A program made the translations under genes and the position numbers. The notes under the pieces were generated by a model. It was not told the origin of the DNA, ran no database searches, and saw nothing but the letters and a program-made list of their open reading frames with translations. DNA of 64,000 nucleotides from Hyphomicrobiales bacterium (lineage in GTDB: Bacteria > Pseudomonadota > Alphaproteobacteria > Rhizobiales > Rhizobiaceae): assembly GCA_900473805.1 (NCBI GenBank), contig UCMS01000006.1, positions 605,736-669,735 on the forward strand, read 5' to 3'. Shown in pieces: positions 27,115 through 37,825 of this stretch; position 1 is the first letter of the stretch, and each line of letters starts with the position of its first letter.

Positions 27115-27723
27115 ATGAGTATTCTGAAAACATCCGCAGCAATGGCTGTTCTGATGATGACCACAGGCTCGGCTTTTGCCGAACCGCCGAAGCCGGACGT
27201 TGCAAAGCTCGTGACGCCCGCCGTCATCGAGGACATGCGGAAATTCATCGACACAGAGATCGTCCAGGTCTCGGTCGAAGCGCAGAACGCCCGCTTCGAC
27301 AATCTCACCCAGGACAAGATCGACGCATTGGACAACCAGTGGAAGGCAGAGCGCGAAGCAGCCGACAAGCCGCTGATCGCAGCGACCTTGTCGAGCCCCC
27401 TGTCGGTCTATCTCGCCCGCATTCAGGGCAAGTCGCTCGGCCTCTATGCCGAAGTCTTCGTGATGGACAAGACCGGCCTCAACGTCGGCCAGAGCTCTGT
27501 GACCAGCGACTTCTGGCAGGGTGACGAGGACAAGTACCAGAAGACCTTTGCCGTTGCGGACGATGCACTGTTCATCGATGAGCCGGAATGGGACGATGAA
27601 GCCAAGATCTGGCGCGACCAGGTGAGCTTCACCATTCTGTCGGCCGACAAGAAGAAGGTTGGTGCCGTTACGGTCGAATTGAACCTGACGGAACTCGAAA
27701 GACGCATGCAGGCCGGTTCCTGA
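27115..27723 (+). CDS. Free-standing periplasmic PDC/Cache-like sensor domain protein
   Basis: 202 residues from the ATG at 27115 (AGGAGA six bases upstream). Signal peptide about 1-23 ends G-S-A-F-A-E. The mature part has a long N-terminal helix ([14 protein letters not shown]), then a strand-rich core: [27 protein letters not shown] and [11 protein letters not shown]. This is the layout of a PDC/Cache ligand-binding domain, but with no membrane span or output domain. It ends 80 bases before a chemoreceptor gene, so it may bind a small molecule and present it to that receptor. Inference from fold-like pattern and context. Confidence 0.7.
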   Translation: MSILKTSAAMAVLMMTTGSAFAEPPKPDVAKLVTPAVIEDMRKFIDTEIVQVSVEAQNARFDNLTQDKIDALDNQWKAEREAADKPLIAATLSSPLSVYLARIQGKSLGLYAEVFVMDKTGLNVGQSSVTSDFWQGDEDKYQKTFAVADDALFIDEPEWDDEAKIWRDQVSFTILSADKKKVGAVTVELNLTELERRMQAGS

Positions 27724-27803
27724 GCGACCGCCACGGCGCCATGACGGCGACTGTGCCACGAAACCATGTTGCACATTCTCTCGGACCGAAACTGGATCAG
27801 ACC

Positions 27804-29765
27804 ATGCTGAAGAACCTTTCTGTCAGCGCCAAGGGCTTCATCGCCTTCGGCATTTTGGCGACCATCGCCATCGCATCATCGACCTTCATCTACAACCGCG
27901 CGGTGGAAGCCAATCACCAGGTAGCGGAGACCGAGCTTGTCAACCAACTGGTCGACACGATCAATGAATTCTCTGCGGATCTGTCTCTCACCGACATGCA
28001 TCTGAAGACCTTCCTGCTGACCGGTAACCGGGAATATTCGGCTGAAGCGGACAAGGGTGTCGCCGAGATGAAGAGCGACATGGTCGCCATCGAAAAATTG
28101 TTCACCGAGTCGGCACCGTCGGAGCTTCCCAGGCTGAAGGACGCGTTCACTGCGGTCACGGACTGGACGAGCAAGGTTGTCGAGCGCCAGATCCTCCTGA
28201 TGCGCGACCCGCAGACGGTCGAACTTGCCCGCGCCATTGAGGTCACGGGTGAAGGTGCGCGTTACGTCGGCGTGATTGAAAAGAAACTGGCTGAGGTACA
28301 GACCGCGATGGCGGCCCGAGCACAGGCGGCCAATGCGACGCAGCATGCGGCCCTCGACATCGTCCAGCGCGTCAGCCTGATCGCCTCGCTCGTCGTCGGC
28401 GCTGCCGCCGTCCTCATGGGCTTCCTGAACTTCCAGCTAGTCTCCCGTCCGCTCGGCAAACTGACAGATGTCACCTCGCGCCTCGCCAACGGCGATCTGG
28501 ATGTCGTCATCGAACAGGGTGGCAAGGACGAAATCGGCCGCATGGCAGGCTCCATGCAGATCTTCCGCGAGGCCGCCATTGCCAACAAGCGCCTGGAAGA
28601 GGAAGCCGAAACCAACCGCCAGAGGGCGGAGGCAAACCGCATTGCCGACCAGCAGCGTGCAGAAGCCGATGCCGCAGAGCGCCTGCGCATCGCAACATCC
28701 GGCCTCGCCGGCGGCCTGAAGCGGCTTGCAGCCGGCGATCTGGCCTTCCAGATCACCGAGGCTTTCGCGCCGGACTTCGAATCCCTGCGCCACGACTTCA
28801 ACCAGTCGGTCCGCCAGTTGAATGAGACCATGGCAGGCATCACCAATAGCGTGGCAACCATGGAAACCGGCACCCGCGAGATCGCCTCGGGAACCGATCA
28901 CCTGTCGAAGCGCACCGAACAACAGGCCGCAGCTCTTGAAGAGACGGCCGCTGCAGTCGAAGAGATTACCGCAAACGTGGTCAACTCGACAAAGCGCACC
29001 GAAGAAGCCCGCGGTGTCGCCTCCCAGGCCAACGCATCGGCAAACCAGTCCTCGGAAGTTGTCGCTCGCGCTGAAGAGGCCATGCGCCGGATTGAAGGAT
29101 CTTCGCAGCAGATCTCGAACATCATCGGCGTCATTGACGAAATCGCCTTCCAGACCAACCTGCTCGCCCTCAACGCCGGCGTCGAAGCTGCCCGCGCAGG
29201 GGAAGCCGGCAAGGGCTTTGCCGTCGTCGCTCAGGAAGTCCGCGAACTCGCCCAGCGTTCGGCAAACGCCGCAAAGGAAATCAAGGCGCTCATCCAGAAC
29301 TCCTCGACGGAAGTCGCCGGCGGCGTCGATCTTGTCCGCAAGACAGGCGAGGCGCTGCGCACCATTGGCGGCTTCATCAGCGAGATGAACACGCATATGG
29401 ATGCCATCGCGATTTCGGCCAAGGAACAGGCAACCGGCCTTTCGGAAGTCAACCATGCCGTTAACGCCATGGACCAGACGACCCAGCAGAACGCCGCAAT
29501 GGTCGAGGAATCGAACGCTGCCTCCGGCGCACTCGCTGCCGAAGCCGCCAAGCTGCGCGACCTGATCTCGCACTTCCAGATCGACGGCGTCCAGACGGCA
29601 CAAGCCGGCGCTCTGCGTGACACAGCGCGTGCCATGGCGCGCCCAAGCCACCCCGCAGCAATGCCGGCGACCTCGCGCGCAACCCAACCGACGCGCGCCG
29701 CAGCCCCTGCCCCGCGCTCACACGGCAATGCCGCGGTCGCTCAGGACAGCTGGGAAGAGTTCTGA
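27804..29765 (+). CDS. Methyl-accepting chemotaxis protein
   Basis: 653 residues from the ATG at 27804 ([11 protein letters not shown]); an earlier ATG at 27741 is possible. Two membrane spans ([14 protein letters not shown] and [16 protein letters not shown]) flank a helical periplasmic domain of about 160 residues. HAMP elements follow, then the signalling domain with hairpin tip [23 protein letters not shown]-terminal tail ends S-W-E-E-F, resembling the W-x-x-F pentapeptide that tethers CheR/CheB. It relays ligand state to CheA/CheW; no che genes are in the window. Confidence 0.93.
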   Translation: MLKNLSVSAKGFIAFGILATIAIASSTFIYNRAVEANHQVAETELVNQLVDTINEFSADLSLTDMHLKTFLLTGNREYSAEADKGVAEMKSDMVAIEKLFTESAPSELPRLKDAFTAVTDWTSKVVERQILLMRDPQTVELARAIEVTGEGARYVGVIEKKLAEVQTAMAARAQAANATQHAALDIVQRVSLIASLVVGAAAVLMGFLNFQLVSRPLGKLTDVTSRLANGDLDVVIEQGGKDEIGRMAGSMQIFREAAIANKRLEEEAETNRQRAEANRIADQQRAEADAAERLRIATSGLAGGLKRLAAGDLAFQITEAFAPDFESLRHDFNQSVRQLNETMAGITNSVATMETGTREIASGTDHLSKRTEQQAAALEETAAAVEEITANVVNSTKRTEEARGVASQANASANQSSEVVARAEEAMRRIEGSSQQISNIIGVIDEIAFQTNLLALNAGVEAARAGEAGKGFAVVAQEVRELAQRSANAAKEIKALIQNSSTEVAGGVDLVRKTGEALRTIGGFISEMNTHMDAIAISAKEQATGLSEVNHAVNAMDQTTQQNAAMVEESNAASGALAAEAAKLRDLISHFQIDGVQTAQAGALRDTARAMARPSHPAAMPATSRATQPTRAAAPAPRSHGNAAVAQDSWEEF

Positions 29766-29802
29766 GAACAAGCGGCTTAGCAGCAGTCTGCACTGAAATA
29801 CG

Positions 29803-29843
29803 ACGACAAGAGGCGGAGGACACCCTCCGCCTCTTGTCGTTTT
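29803..29843 (+). terminator. Long perfect terminator hairpin after the chemoreceptor gene
   Basis: Arms of 17 perfect pairs (29803-29819 and 29824-29840), loop ACAC, then TTTT at 29840-29843. Unusually long for an ordinary terminator. Confidence 0.88.
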
Positions 29844-29968
29844 CATACCGCCCGCCGACGATACTTGGCTTCCGATTTTCCATCGGGTCTTGCAATAAAC
29901 CTCTGATATCCCGATGTTAGCGCCATGATCGTGGTCGCATGCGACCGTTTTGGGGAGGGATGCACGTC

Positions 29969-30988
29969 ATGCTCGCAGGTCCGGATATCGTCGTCATCGC
30001 GCTGGTGGCGCTCGTCGTTCTCGTTCTTTTCGCCGGCATCAAGACAGTGCCCCAGGGCTATCGTTACACGATCGAGCGTTTCGGACGCTACACGCGGACT
30101 TTGGAGCCCGGCCTCAATCTCATCGTTCCCTTCATCGAGCGCATCGGCGCGAAGATGAACGTAATGGAGCAGGTCCTCGATGTCCCCACACAGGAAGTGA
30201 TCACCAAGGACAACGCGTCGGTCTCTGCCGATGCGGTGGCATTCTACCAGGTTCTCAATGCAGCCGAAGCCGCCTATCAGGTGGCCAATCTGGAGAATGC
30301 GATCCTGAACCTCACCATGACCAACATTCGCTCTGTCATGGGCTCCATGGACCTCGACGAACTCCTGTCCAACCGCGAAGTCATCAATGACCGGCTGCTG
30401 AAGGTGGTCGATGAAGCCGTGCGTCCTTGGGGCATCAAGGTCACCCGTGTTGAGATCAAGGACATTCAGCCCCCCGCCGACCTCGTGGATGCGATGGGTC
30501 GGCAGATGAAGGCCGAGCGCGAGAAACGCGCCCAGGTGCTGGAGGCCGAAGGCTTCCGCAACGCCCAGATCCTCAGGGCAGAAGGCGCAAAACAGTCGGC
30601 GATCCTGGAGGCCGAAGGTCAGCGCGAAGCCGCCTATCGCGAGGCAGAAGCGCGCGAACGCCTCGCCGAAGCCGAAGCCAAGGCGACCCGCGCCGTCTCG
30701 GAGGCCATCGCCGCCGGGGATGTCAACGCGATCAACTACTTCGTTGCACAGAAATACACAGAGGCCCTGGCAGCCATCGGCACAGCCGGCAACTCCAAGA
30801 TCGTTCTGATGCCGATGGAAGCCTCCGCCCTGATCGGTTCGCTCGGCGGGATCGGTGCGATTGCCCGTGAAGTCTTCGGCGATCAGCCGTCCGCGCGCCC
30901 TGCAGCACCTGCCGCCGCACCGCGTGTCACGACACCCGCTCGCACAACGCCCGCCGTAAATCCCTTCGGCCCCTCCAGCGAGACATGA
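29969..30988 (+). CDS. SPFH/band 7 (QmcA/stomatin-like) membrane protein
   Basis: 339 residues from the ATG at 29969; ATGs at 29960 and 29939 are alternatives, but GGGGAGGG is best spaced for 29969. An N-terminal membrane anchor ([15 protein letters not shown]) precedes the SPFH domain ([23 protein letters not shown]). A long helical coiled-coil follows, rich in Ala, Glu and Arg ([14 protein letters not shown]). Such proteins form rings that organise membrane domains and can control FtsH. Coupled by ATGA overlap to the NfeD gene, the usual partner. Confidence 0.92.
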   Translation: MLAGPDIVVIALVALVVLVLFAGIKTVPQGYRYTIERFGRYTRTLEPGLNLIVPFIERIGAKMNVMEQVLDVPTQEVITKDNASVSADAVAFYQVLNAAEAAYQVANLENAILNLTMTNIRSVMGSMDLDELLSNREVINDRLLKVVDEAVRPWGIKVTRVEIKDIQPPADLVDAMGRQMKAEREKRAQVLEAEGFRNAQILRAEGAKQSAILEAEGQREAAYREAEARERLAEAEAKATRAVSEAIAAGDVNAINYFVAQKYTEALAAIGTAGNSKIVLMPMEASALIGSLGGIGAIAREVFGDQPSARPAAPAAAPRVTTPARTTPAVNPFGPSSET

Positions 30989-31449
30989 CGATGACGGCCC
31001 GCATCATAACCGAACTCGGCCCATGGAGTTGGTGGGTTCTAGGGATGCTGCTGCTCGCGGCCGAACTGCTGATGCCCGGCGTCTTCCTTGTCTGGATCGG
31101 GCTCGCCGCACTGGGGACCGGTGCGCTCTCCCTGCTCCTGTGGGATTTCGCCGTCTGGACATGGCAGGTGCAGGCGCTGTTCTTCGCCGCGGCTGCCGTC
31201 CTCTTCACGCTCATGGGCCGCCGCCATTTCGGCCGCACAGATATCGGCAGTGACGAACCGCTGCTCAACCAGCGCGGCGCAAGCCTTGTCGGGCGCACGG
31301 CAACCCTTGCCGAACCGATCCGCGAAGGTCGCGGCCGCATCCGCCTCGACGACACCATATGGATCGTCTCCGGCCCCGATCTGCCTGCTGGCACACAGGT
31401 CCGCGTCATCGCGAGCAACGGCCGTGATTTGACGATTGAACAGGTGTGA
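30985..31449 (+). CDS. NfeD family membrane protein
   Basis: 154 residues. Start overlaps the SPFH stop (ATGA). Two or three membrane spans ([19 protein letters not shown], then [11 protein letters not shown]) lead to an OB-fold soluble domain of about 65 residues (L-V-G-R-T-A-T-L..., [12 protein letters not shown]). This is the short NfeD class that partners with SPFH proteins of the QmcA type. Acts in the inner membrane; molecular role poorly defined. Confidence 0.92.
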   Translation: MTMTARIITELGPWSWWVLGMLLLAAELLMPGVFLVWIGLAALGTGALSLLLWDFAVWTWQVQALFFAAAAVLFTLMGRRHFGRTDIGSDEPLLNQRGASLVGRTATLAEPIREGRGRIRLDDTIWIVSGPDLPAGTQVRVIASNGRDLTIEQV

Positions 31450-31469
31450 ACGGTTAACGGCGTCCGCCC

Positions 31470-32465
31470 TCAGGCAACGCCGATCCGCAGCAAATCGTGG
31501 AAGTGAATGAGACCGATCGGATGATCGTGATCGTCGACCACCATCAAAGCGCCAATGCCGAGCTTGTTGATCATCGCCGCCGCCGTGGTCGCCAGCGCAT
31601 CGCCCTTGATCACCTTGGGATTGCGGGTCATCACGTCCTCGACGGAAAGCACCGAGAGATCGCGTGCGAGATTGCGGGCCATGTCGCCTTCGGTGACGAT
31701 CCCACAGAGCCTGCCCTCGCCATCAACCACCCCCACACAGCCGAAGCGCTTGTGGGACAGGGTCTTGACTGCATCCGGCATGGACGTACCGAGGGGAACC
31801 AGCGGCACGCGATCCCCTGTATGCATGATGTCGCGCACATGCGTGAGCGCCGCCCCGAGCTTTCCGCCGGGATGGAATGTCCGGAAGTCCGAGGGCGAAA
31901 AGCCCCGTGCCTCCAATAGCGCGATTGCGATGGCATCGCCGATCGCGAGCTGCAGCACGGCGGAAGAGGTCGGCGCCAATCCGTGCGGACAGGCTTCCGT
32001 GACCTTCGGCATCAGCAGCACGACATCGGCATTGCGGGCCAGGGTGGAAGTCTCACCGGAAGTGATTGCGATAAGCGGAATCGAGAACCGACGCGAGTAA
32101 TTGAGGATACCCTGCAATTCTACCGTCTCGCCACCCCAGGAAATGGCAAGGATGGCATCGTCCTGCGCGATCATTCCGAGATCGCCGTGATTGGCCTCGG
32201 CCGGATGGACAAAGAAGGCGGGCGTACCGGTCGAAGCGAAGGTCGCAGCAATCTTCGAACCGATATGACCGCTCTTGCCGACGCCCGTGACAATGACACG
32301 CCCGCTGATGTCGCCGATCGTCTTCACGGCATGACCGAAAGGTACGGCAAGGGGTCCGGCCAATGCATCTTCCAGCACCTGCAAGCCCTCCCGCTCGGTC
32401 GCAACGACCCGGATCGCGGATTGGGTGGCACTGGCTTCGACGAGATTGACGGCGCGCTTGATCAT
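31470..32465 (-). CDS. kdsD: D-arabinose-5-phosphate isomerase (KpsF/GutQ family)
   Basis: 331 residues from the ATG at 32465, with AAGGA six bases upstream; the open frame further 5' is not protein-like. It interconverts ribulose-5-P and arabinose-5-P, the first step to KDO for lipopolysaccharide. SIS domain: V-T-G-V-G-K-S-G-H-I-G-S-K-I-A, H-P-A-E-A-N-H-G-D-L-G-M-I, S-W-G-G-E-T-V-E-L. Two CBS domains fill the C-terminal half (D-V-M-T-R-N-P-K-V-I). Divergent from an outer-membrane protein gene. Confidence 0.95.
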   Translation of the reverse strand: MIKRAVNLVEASATQSAIRVVATEREGLQVLEDALAGPLAVPFGHAVKTIGDISGRVIVTGVGKSGHIGSKIAATFASTGTPAFFVHPAEANHGDLGMIAQDDAILAISWGGETVELQGILNYSRRFSIPLIAITSGETSTLARNADVVLLMPKVTEACPHGLAPTSSAVLQLAIGDAIAIALLEARGFSPSDFRTFHPGGKLGAALTHVRDIMHTGDRVPLVPLGTSMPDAVKTLSHKRFGCVGVVDGEGRLCGIVTEGDMARNLARDLSVLSVEDVMTRNPKVIKGDALATTAAAMINKLGIGALMVVDDHDHPIGLIHFHDLLRIGVA

Positions 32466-32588
32466 GGCCGTCCTTACTGCGTTTGACGGACGCTGTAAAT
32501 CAGCCGCCCTGCATGCCACGCCGCGAAACCAAACATTAACCACCAGGCTTTACGTTTCGGTAAGCATGACGGAGCGCCGGGCGGACAG

Positions 32589-34103
32589 ATGACGATCGAT
32601 GGAAAGACGGGATTGCGAGGCGCTGGCCGTCTCGGGCTGCGCGGCATGGCCGCCATGCTGGCCGCCCATGTCTTTGTCTATCCCCTGCCCTTGGCTGCCC
32701 AGCAGGCAACGAGCGGATCGACAAACTGGCTGGCGGCCGCCGATGACAGCCAGCCCGACAGGAGCGGTACCCAGCCTCTCACGGGTCCGACGGATCCAAC
32801 GGCACCCAATACCGTCACCGATCCGACGACAACGGCCACCACGGCGCCGCCCCCGGCCCTCGAAACCGACCCGCAAGCTGCCGACATCGCTCCCTTGGAA
32901 GAGGATTTCGGTCGGCAAAATCTACGCGAAACGCGCCTCGACAACCCGATTGCATCGCGCATCCGCCGCAGCGAAGAAGAGGATATGGGCATCCGGCTCG
33001 GCACCCTTGTCCTGCGTCCTTCCCTGAACCAGCAGATCGGCATCGAACGGGAAAAGACGGACTCAGGCAGCGAGAGACGGGTCTTCTCCGAGACCGGCCT
33101 CAAGGGGACTTTGACGTCGGACTGGTCGCGCCATGAATTGACCATCGGCGGCGAAGGCGCATGGCAGGAAACGCTTTCGGGCGACGGCACCGACAAACCG
33201 CGCGCTCGCATCGATGCAAATCTGCGCCTGGACCTCGCCGACGACACCATTGCCAACATCACGGGTGCATACAGCTTCAGCCGCGAGGATACCAACGATC
33301 CCAACGCGATTACGGGAGCGAGCGTCCAGTCGGGTGTGCACCAGTTCGACGCGGGCGTCTCGCTGGAACGCGACCTCGGCCTTTTGCGCGGATCGATCGC
33401 CACCCAGGCCAGCCGATATCTCTACTCGGACGCGGAACTGTCAAACGGCACTACCCTGGACCGCAGCGATCGCGACCGGACCCGGGCGACCATCAGCGCC
33501 CGTCTGGGTGTCGAACTTTCGACCGCAATCACGCCGTTTATCGAGGCAACGACTGGCAAGCTCATCTATGACGATAGCGTGGATTCGAGCGGTTACCGCC
33601 GTTCGGCGGACATTTACGGAGCAAAGACCGGCGTGACCGTCGACTTAGGCGAGAAGCTTCGCGGTGAAGTCGCGGTCGGCTATGAACAGCAGCGCTTCGA
33701 TGACAGTCGTCTGGCCGACCTGTCCGCTGTCACTGTCGATGGAAGCCTTTTCTGGTCACCACGCGAAGGCACGTCCATCGACGTGACGCTCGACACCACG
33801 CTTGATCCGTCGACCGCGGCAGGCGTGAGCGGCGGGAGCGTGCACAGCATCGACGTCAATCTGGCCCATGATATCAGAAGCAATCTGGTAGCGCGCCTCA
33901 CCGGTGGAGCCGCCGTGAGCCGCTACGACGATGCGGGAGCAGCGGCCGACAAGACGGTTTACAATGCCGGCGCAGGTCTGACTTGGAAGGTCAATCGCTA
34001 TCTCGATGCGACGGCGGATCTGACCTATGAGCGCAACGACTACAAGTCGTCCGGAGACACCGATAAGGTGACCGCCCTGGTTGGCCTGACCGCCAAGCGC
34101 TGA
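32589..34103 (+). CDS. Outer membrane beta-barrel protein
   Basis: 504 residues. An Ala-rich signal sequence ends around A-A-Q-Q. A Thr/Pro-rich spacer follows (residues about 45-95), then alternating beta-strand segments with Asp/Asn/Gly turns to the C-terminus (for example L-T-I-G-G-E-G-A-W-Q, G-E-V-A-V-G-Y-E-Q-Q-R-F, Y-L-D-A-T-A-D-L-T-Y-E-R-N). The pattern fits the BBP_2 (beta-barrel porin 2-like) family sometimes linked to exopolysaccharide export. It ends L-V-G-L-T-A-K-R, without the classic terminal Phe. Role unknown. Confidence 0.8.
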   Translation: MTIDGKTGLRGAGRLGLRGMAAMLAAHVFVYPLPLAAQQATSGSTNWLAAADDSQPDRSGTQPLTGPTDPTAPNTVTDPTTTATTAPPPALETDPQAADIAPLEEDFGRQNLRETRLDNPIASRIRRSEEEDMGIRLGTLVLRPSLNQQIGIEREKTDSGSERRVFSETGLKGTLTSDWSRHELTIGGEGAWQETLSGDGTDKPRARIDANLRLDLADDTIANITGAYSFSREDTNDPNAITGASVQSGVHQFDAGVSLERDLGLLRGSIATQASRYLYSDAELSNGTTLDRSDRDRTRATISARLGVELSTAITPFIEATTGKLIYDDSVDSSGYRRSADIYGAKTGVTVDLGEKLRGEVAVGYEQQRFDDSRLADLSAVTVDGSLFWSPREGTSIDVTLDTTLDPSTAAGVSGGSVHSIDVNLAHDIRSNLVARLTGGAAVSRYDDAGAAADKTVYNAGAGLTWKVNRYLDATADLTYERNDYKSSGDTDKVTALVGLTAKR

Positions 34104-34128
34104 GACTTGGCGGTCGAGGCAATGCGTC

Positions 34129-35016
34129 TCACTTGAGGGCGGCGAGGATCGCCTTCAGTTCCTGCTCAATGGCCGGGCGGATATCCGGGCGCTCGATGGC
34201 AAAGGCGACATTGGCGAGGATGAAGCCGTCCTTGGCGCCGCAGTCGAACGTCTGACCCTTGAAATGGTAACCTGCAAAGTCCTGCGTCTTCGCAAGCTTC
34301 AGCATGCCGTCGGTCAACTGGATCTCGTTGCCGGCGCCACGCTCCTGGGTCGACAGGATCTCGAAGATCTCTGGCTGCAGGATGTAGCGGCCGTTGATGA
34401 AGAAGTTGGAGGGCGCGGTGCCCTTGGCCGGCTTCTCTACCATCTCGCTGATCTTGAAGCCGCCTTCGAGCGTCTCGCCGACGCCGACAATGCCGTATTT
34501 ATGCGCCTGATCGGGCGCGCATTCCTCGACCGCCACAATATTGCCGCCGGTCTTTTCATAAAGTTCGACCATGCCCTTGAGGCAAGCCTTTTCGCCACGC
34601 ATAATCATGTCGGGCAGGAGCAGCGCAAACGGTTCATGGCCGACGATGTCGCGGGCGCACCAGACGGCATGGCCGAGGCCGAGCGGTTCCTGCTGACGGG
34701 TGAAGCTGGTCTGACCGGCCGTCGGCTGCAGATCGCTCAGAAGCGAAAGTTCAGCGTTTTTGTTGCGGGCCTTCAGCGTCTGCTCGAGTTCGAACTGGAT
34801 ATCGAAATAGTCCTCGATGACGGCCTTGCCGCGTCCCGTCACGAAGACGAAATGCTCGATGCCCGCTTCGATCGCCTCGTCGACCACATATTGGATGACC
34901 GGCTTGTCGACGACGGTCAGCATCTCCTTCGGGACCGCCTTGGTCGCGGGCAAAAAGCGAGTGCCGAGGCCGGCGACAGGGAAAACGGCTTTGCGGAGCT
35001 TCTTAGTCTGAACCAC
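34129..35016 (-). CDS. galU: UTP-glucose-1-phosphate uridylyltransferase
   Basis: 295 residues. It makes UDP-glucose for exopolysaccharide and LPS (ExoN in rhizobial naming). The start carries [15 protein letters not shown] and [25 protein letters not shown] and the late F-D-C-G-A-K-D-G-F are also conserved. Convergent with the beta-barrel gene, 25 bases apart. Confidence 0.96.
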   Translation of the reverse strand: MVQTKKLRKAVFPVAGLGTRFLPATKAVPKEMLTVVDKPVIQYVVDEAIEAGIEHFVFVTGRGKAVIEDYFDIQFELEQTLKARNKNAELSLLSDLQPTAGQTSFTRQQEPLGLGHAVWCARDIVGHEPFALLLPDMIMRGEKACLKGMVELYEKTGGNIVAVEECAPDQAHKYGIVGVGETLEGGFKISEMVEKPAKGTAPSNFFINGRYILQPEIFEILSTQERGAGNEIQLTDGMLKLAKTQDFAGYHFKGQTFDCGAKDGFILANVAFAIERPDIRPAIEQELKAILAALK

Positions 35017-35221
35017 TCATTCCTCCTCGAGGATCTAATCGATTTACGCCATCATACCGCAGTCACGGCCAGTAACATAGAATTGCTTAGAATTCGCAAA
35101 AGCGAACCGAAGACGGGGGCAGCCGGGACCACATGGTAAAGGTTTGTTGACCGAACAGCATTAACCTTGCGTGAACAGCCTTTGTTCCGGCTGCAAACCG
35201 TAGAACGAACGGGAGATGCCC

Positions 35222-36433
35222 ATGAAAAGACACCATCCCAGCCTTCTCGGCGCAATCGCCTTGACACTCTCGACGGCCATGATGCCCGTGCAAGCTTTCG
35301 CCGATGCCGGATTTCAGAAATGGATTCGCGACTTCTATCCGATCGCGGCAAAGAGCGGCATTTCGGAGAAAACCTACCGGAAGGCCTTTGATGGCGTGAA
35401 GGAGCCGGATGAGTTCGTTCTGGAAAAGGCGGCCTATCAGCCGGAATTCAAGTCCGAAATCTGGGACTATCTCGACAGCCGTGTGAACCCCTACACCGTC
35501 AAGATCGGCCAGGAAATGCTGGTCAAGCATGCCGGACTTTTGAAGGCGCTGGAGAATCACTTCGGGGTCGACAAGCACATCATTCTGGCCATCTGGTCGA
35601 TGGAGACGAATTACGGCGCAGCACTCGAGCGTCCGGACCGCCTTCACAATGTCCCGCGCTCGCTGGCTACGCTTGCCTATGCCGACAAGAAACGGGCGAA
35701 ATATGCCCGCACGCAGCTGATCGCGGCCTTGAAGATGCTTCAGAACGGCGACGTCTCTAACAAGAACCTGATGGGTTCCTGGGCTGGCGCCATGGGCCAC
35801 ACCCAGTTCATTCCGTCCAGCTACCTGCTTTATGCAATCGATGCGGATGGGAATGGCACGAGAGACATCTGGCACTCTGTGCCGGATGCGCTAGCAACCG
35901 CCGCCAATCTGCTGGCCAAGAACGGCTGGCAGACGGGGCGTACCTGGGGCTATGAGGCGGTTGTGCCACAGGGCGGCTACAAGTTCGCCGGCCAGACCAA
36001 GACGCTCGCCCAGTGGCAGGCGCTCGGTTTTGCCCGCCCCTCGGGGAAAGGTTTCAAGAATGGCGCCGAGCGCGCCGAACTGAAAATGCTGGGCGGCGGC
36101 AATGGTCCGGGTTTCCTGATGACCAAGAACTTCTTCGTTCTCAAGCGCTACAACGCCGCCGACAGTTATGCACTCGGCGTCGGCCTGCTCGCCGACGAGA
36201 TCGCCGGCTATGGCGGCATGAAGCAGCGGTGGCCGCGGCCGGACGGTACGCTCGACATGAAGGAAAAGTTCGAGTTGCAGACGCGCATGCAGGCGCTCGG
36301 CTATTACGACGGCAAGATCGACGGCAATTTCGGCTCCGGTTCCAAGGCCGCGATCACCGCCATCCAGCAGCGTCTCGGCATGGCGGCCGACGGCCAGCCC
36401 TCGCGGGTGCTTCTGGAAGCGCTGCGCAACTGA
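35222..36433 (+). CDS. Lytic murein transglycosylase (MltB family) with peptidoglycan-binding domain
   Basis: 403 residues from the ATG at 35222 (CGGGAG upstream; an ATG two codons earlier is too close to it). Signal peptide to about residue 27. The catalytic domain has the Glu in I-W-S-M-E-T-N-Y-G, then M-G-S-W-A-G-A-M-G-H-T-Q-F-I-P-S and W-H-S-V-P-D-A-L-A-T-A-A-N. A PG_binding_1 domain closes the protein (L-Q-T-R-M-Q-A-L-G-Y-Y-D-G-K-I-D-G-N-F-G). It cleaves glycan strands to 1,6-anhydro products in the periplasm. Confidence 0.95.
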   Translation: MKRHHPSLLGAIALTLSTAMMPVQAFADAGFQKWIRDFYPIAAKSGISEKTYRKAFDGVKEPDEFVLEKAAYQPEFKSEIWDYLDSRVNPYTVKIGQEMLVKHAGLLKALENHFGVDKHIILAIWSMETNYGAALERPDRLHNVPRSLATLAYADKKRAKYARTQLIAALKMLQNGDVSNKNLMGSWAGAMGHTQFIPSSYLLYAIDADGNGTRDIWHSVPDALATAANLLAKNGWQTGRTWGYEAVVPQGGYKFAGQTKTLAQWQALGFARPSGKGFKNGAERAELKMLGGGNGPGFLMTKNFFVLKRYNAADSYALGVGLLADEIAGYGGMKQRWPRPDGTLDMKEKFELQTRMQALGYYDGKIDGNFGSGSKAAITAIQQRLGMAADGQPSRVLLEALRN

Positions 36434-36549
36434 TCGGTCCGTGACACGACAGACCGCAGATTGACTTGATGGCCGACGCGCTCCACAACGGGCATCGCGT
36501 CGGCCGCACCGTCTCGGCCACCTGACGCAACCGGCGGGAGGAGATCGCA

Positions 36550-37761
36550 ATGACAAATCGGCGCGTTTCTTTCAGCCGCCCCACGCGGTTTGCGAGCCTT
36601 GCGCTTGCCGTCCTCATTGCGGCCACAGCCTTCCTGGCCGTCGAGACGCAGGCGCAGCAGCAGCCGGAACGGCGCCGCACCCTGTTTGATGTTTTGTTCG
36701 GCACGCGCCAACCGGAATACGTACCGCCGCGCGATGTTCGGCGCCCCATCCGCGAACCACGACCCCGCAAGAAGACCGGCGGCAGCATCACCACGATCGA
36801 CACGCGCACGCCCACAAGCCGTGCCGTGCCCGCGGCCCCGCCGCCACCGGCCAAGCTGGACAATGCCAAGAAGGTTCTGGTGATCGGCGACTTTGTGGCG
36901 GGTGGTCTTGGCGAGGGCCTGAAGAGTGCCTTTGAGGACGCACCGGGCGTGGTAATCGAGACCCGTGCCAACGGCTCCTCCGGCCTCGTGCGGCAGGACT
37001 ACTACGACTGGACGGGTGAGCTTCCGGGTCTGATTTCGGAAATCCGTCCAAGCGTCGTCGTCATCCAGATCGGCGCCAACGACCGCCAACAACTGGTGAC
37101 ATCAACCGGAAAGCTGGATTTCCGCACCGACGCGTGGTTCGCCGCCTATGCCTCCCGGGTCACGGCACTGGCCGAAGTCGCCACAAACGCCAAGGTCCCG
37201 CTGATCTGGGTCGGCCTGCCGGCGTTTCGCCCACAGAACATGACCGCAGACGCCCTACGGCTCAACACGCTCTACCGCACGAGCGTCGAAAAACTGAGCG
37301 GCGAATTCGTCGATGTCTGGGACGGCTTCGTCGACCAGGATGGCCGCTTCATCGTCACCGGCTCCGACATCAACGGCCAGCCCGTGCGCCTGCGTGGCAA
37401 TGATGGCATCGGCTTCACCGCTCCCGGCAAACGTAAACTCGCCTTCTACGTGGAAAAATCCGTGCGCCGTCTGCTTGGCGACATGAGCAGTCCGGATCTG
37501 GTCCGCCTCGATGCCACCAACCTGCCGGCCCTGATCGATCTGCCGCCGGTGGAATCCAAGGGCATCGTCAGCACGCCCCCGATCGACCTCTTCGACCCGG
37601 CGCTCGACGGAGCCGACGAACTGCTCGGCGGCGCGCCCCTTCCCGCCACCAGCACCAAGACGCCCCGCGACATGCTTGTCCGCAACGGTGCGCTCCCCGA
37701 CCCGCCGGCAGGCCGCGTGGATTATGTGCAGCGCCCGGTCACGACGACCGCCACGCCTTGA
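36550..37761 (+). CDS. DUF459 SGNH-like protein, nucleophile Ser apparently missing
   Basis: 403 residues with a signal peptide (about 1-37) and a basic, Pro-rich spacer. The DUF459 core begins V-L-V-I-G-D-F-V-A-G-G-L-G-E-G-L. The first SGNH block normally reads G-D-S; here it is G-D-F. Block III is present (I-Q-I-G-A-N-D-R). A long C-terminal extension is Pro/Asp-rich. DUF459 proteins in rhizobia are periplasmic; relatives act on acylated cell-wall or exopolysaccharide. Without the Ser it may be a binding protein. It follows the transglycosylase gene by 116 bases. Confidence 0.82.
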   Translation: MTNRRVSFSRPTRFASLALAVLIAATAFLAVETQAQQQPERRRTLFDVLFGTRQPEYVPPRDVRRPIREPRPRKKTGGSITTIDTRTPTSRAVPAAPPPPAKLDNAKKVLVIGDFVAGGLGEGLKSAFEDAPGVVIETRANGSSGLVRQDYYDWTGELPGLISEIRPSVVVIQIGANDRQQLVTSTGKLDFRTDAWFAAYASRVTALAEVATNAKVPLIWVGLPAFRPQNMTADALRLNTLYRTSVEKLSGEFVDVWDGFVDQDGRFIVTGSDINGQPVRLRGNDGIGFTAPGKRKLAFYVEKSVRRLLGDMSSPDLVRLDATNLPALIDLPPVESKGIVSTPPIDLFDPALDGADELLGGAPLPATSTKTPRDMLVRNGALPDPPAGRVDYVQRPVTTTATP

Positions 37762-37825
37762 TCGCTCAAAGCAAAAGGGCCGCCCGCAGGCGACCCTTGA
37801 TGTAATTCGTCGATGACGCTCCCGC

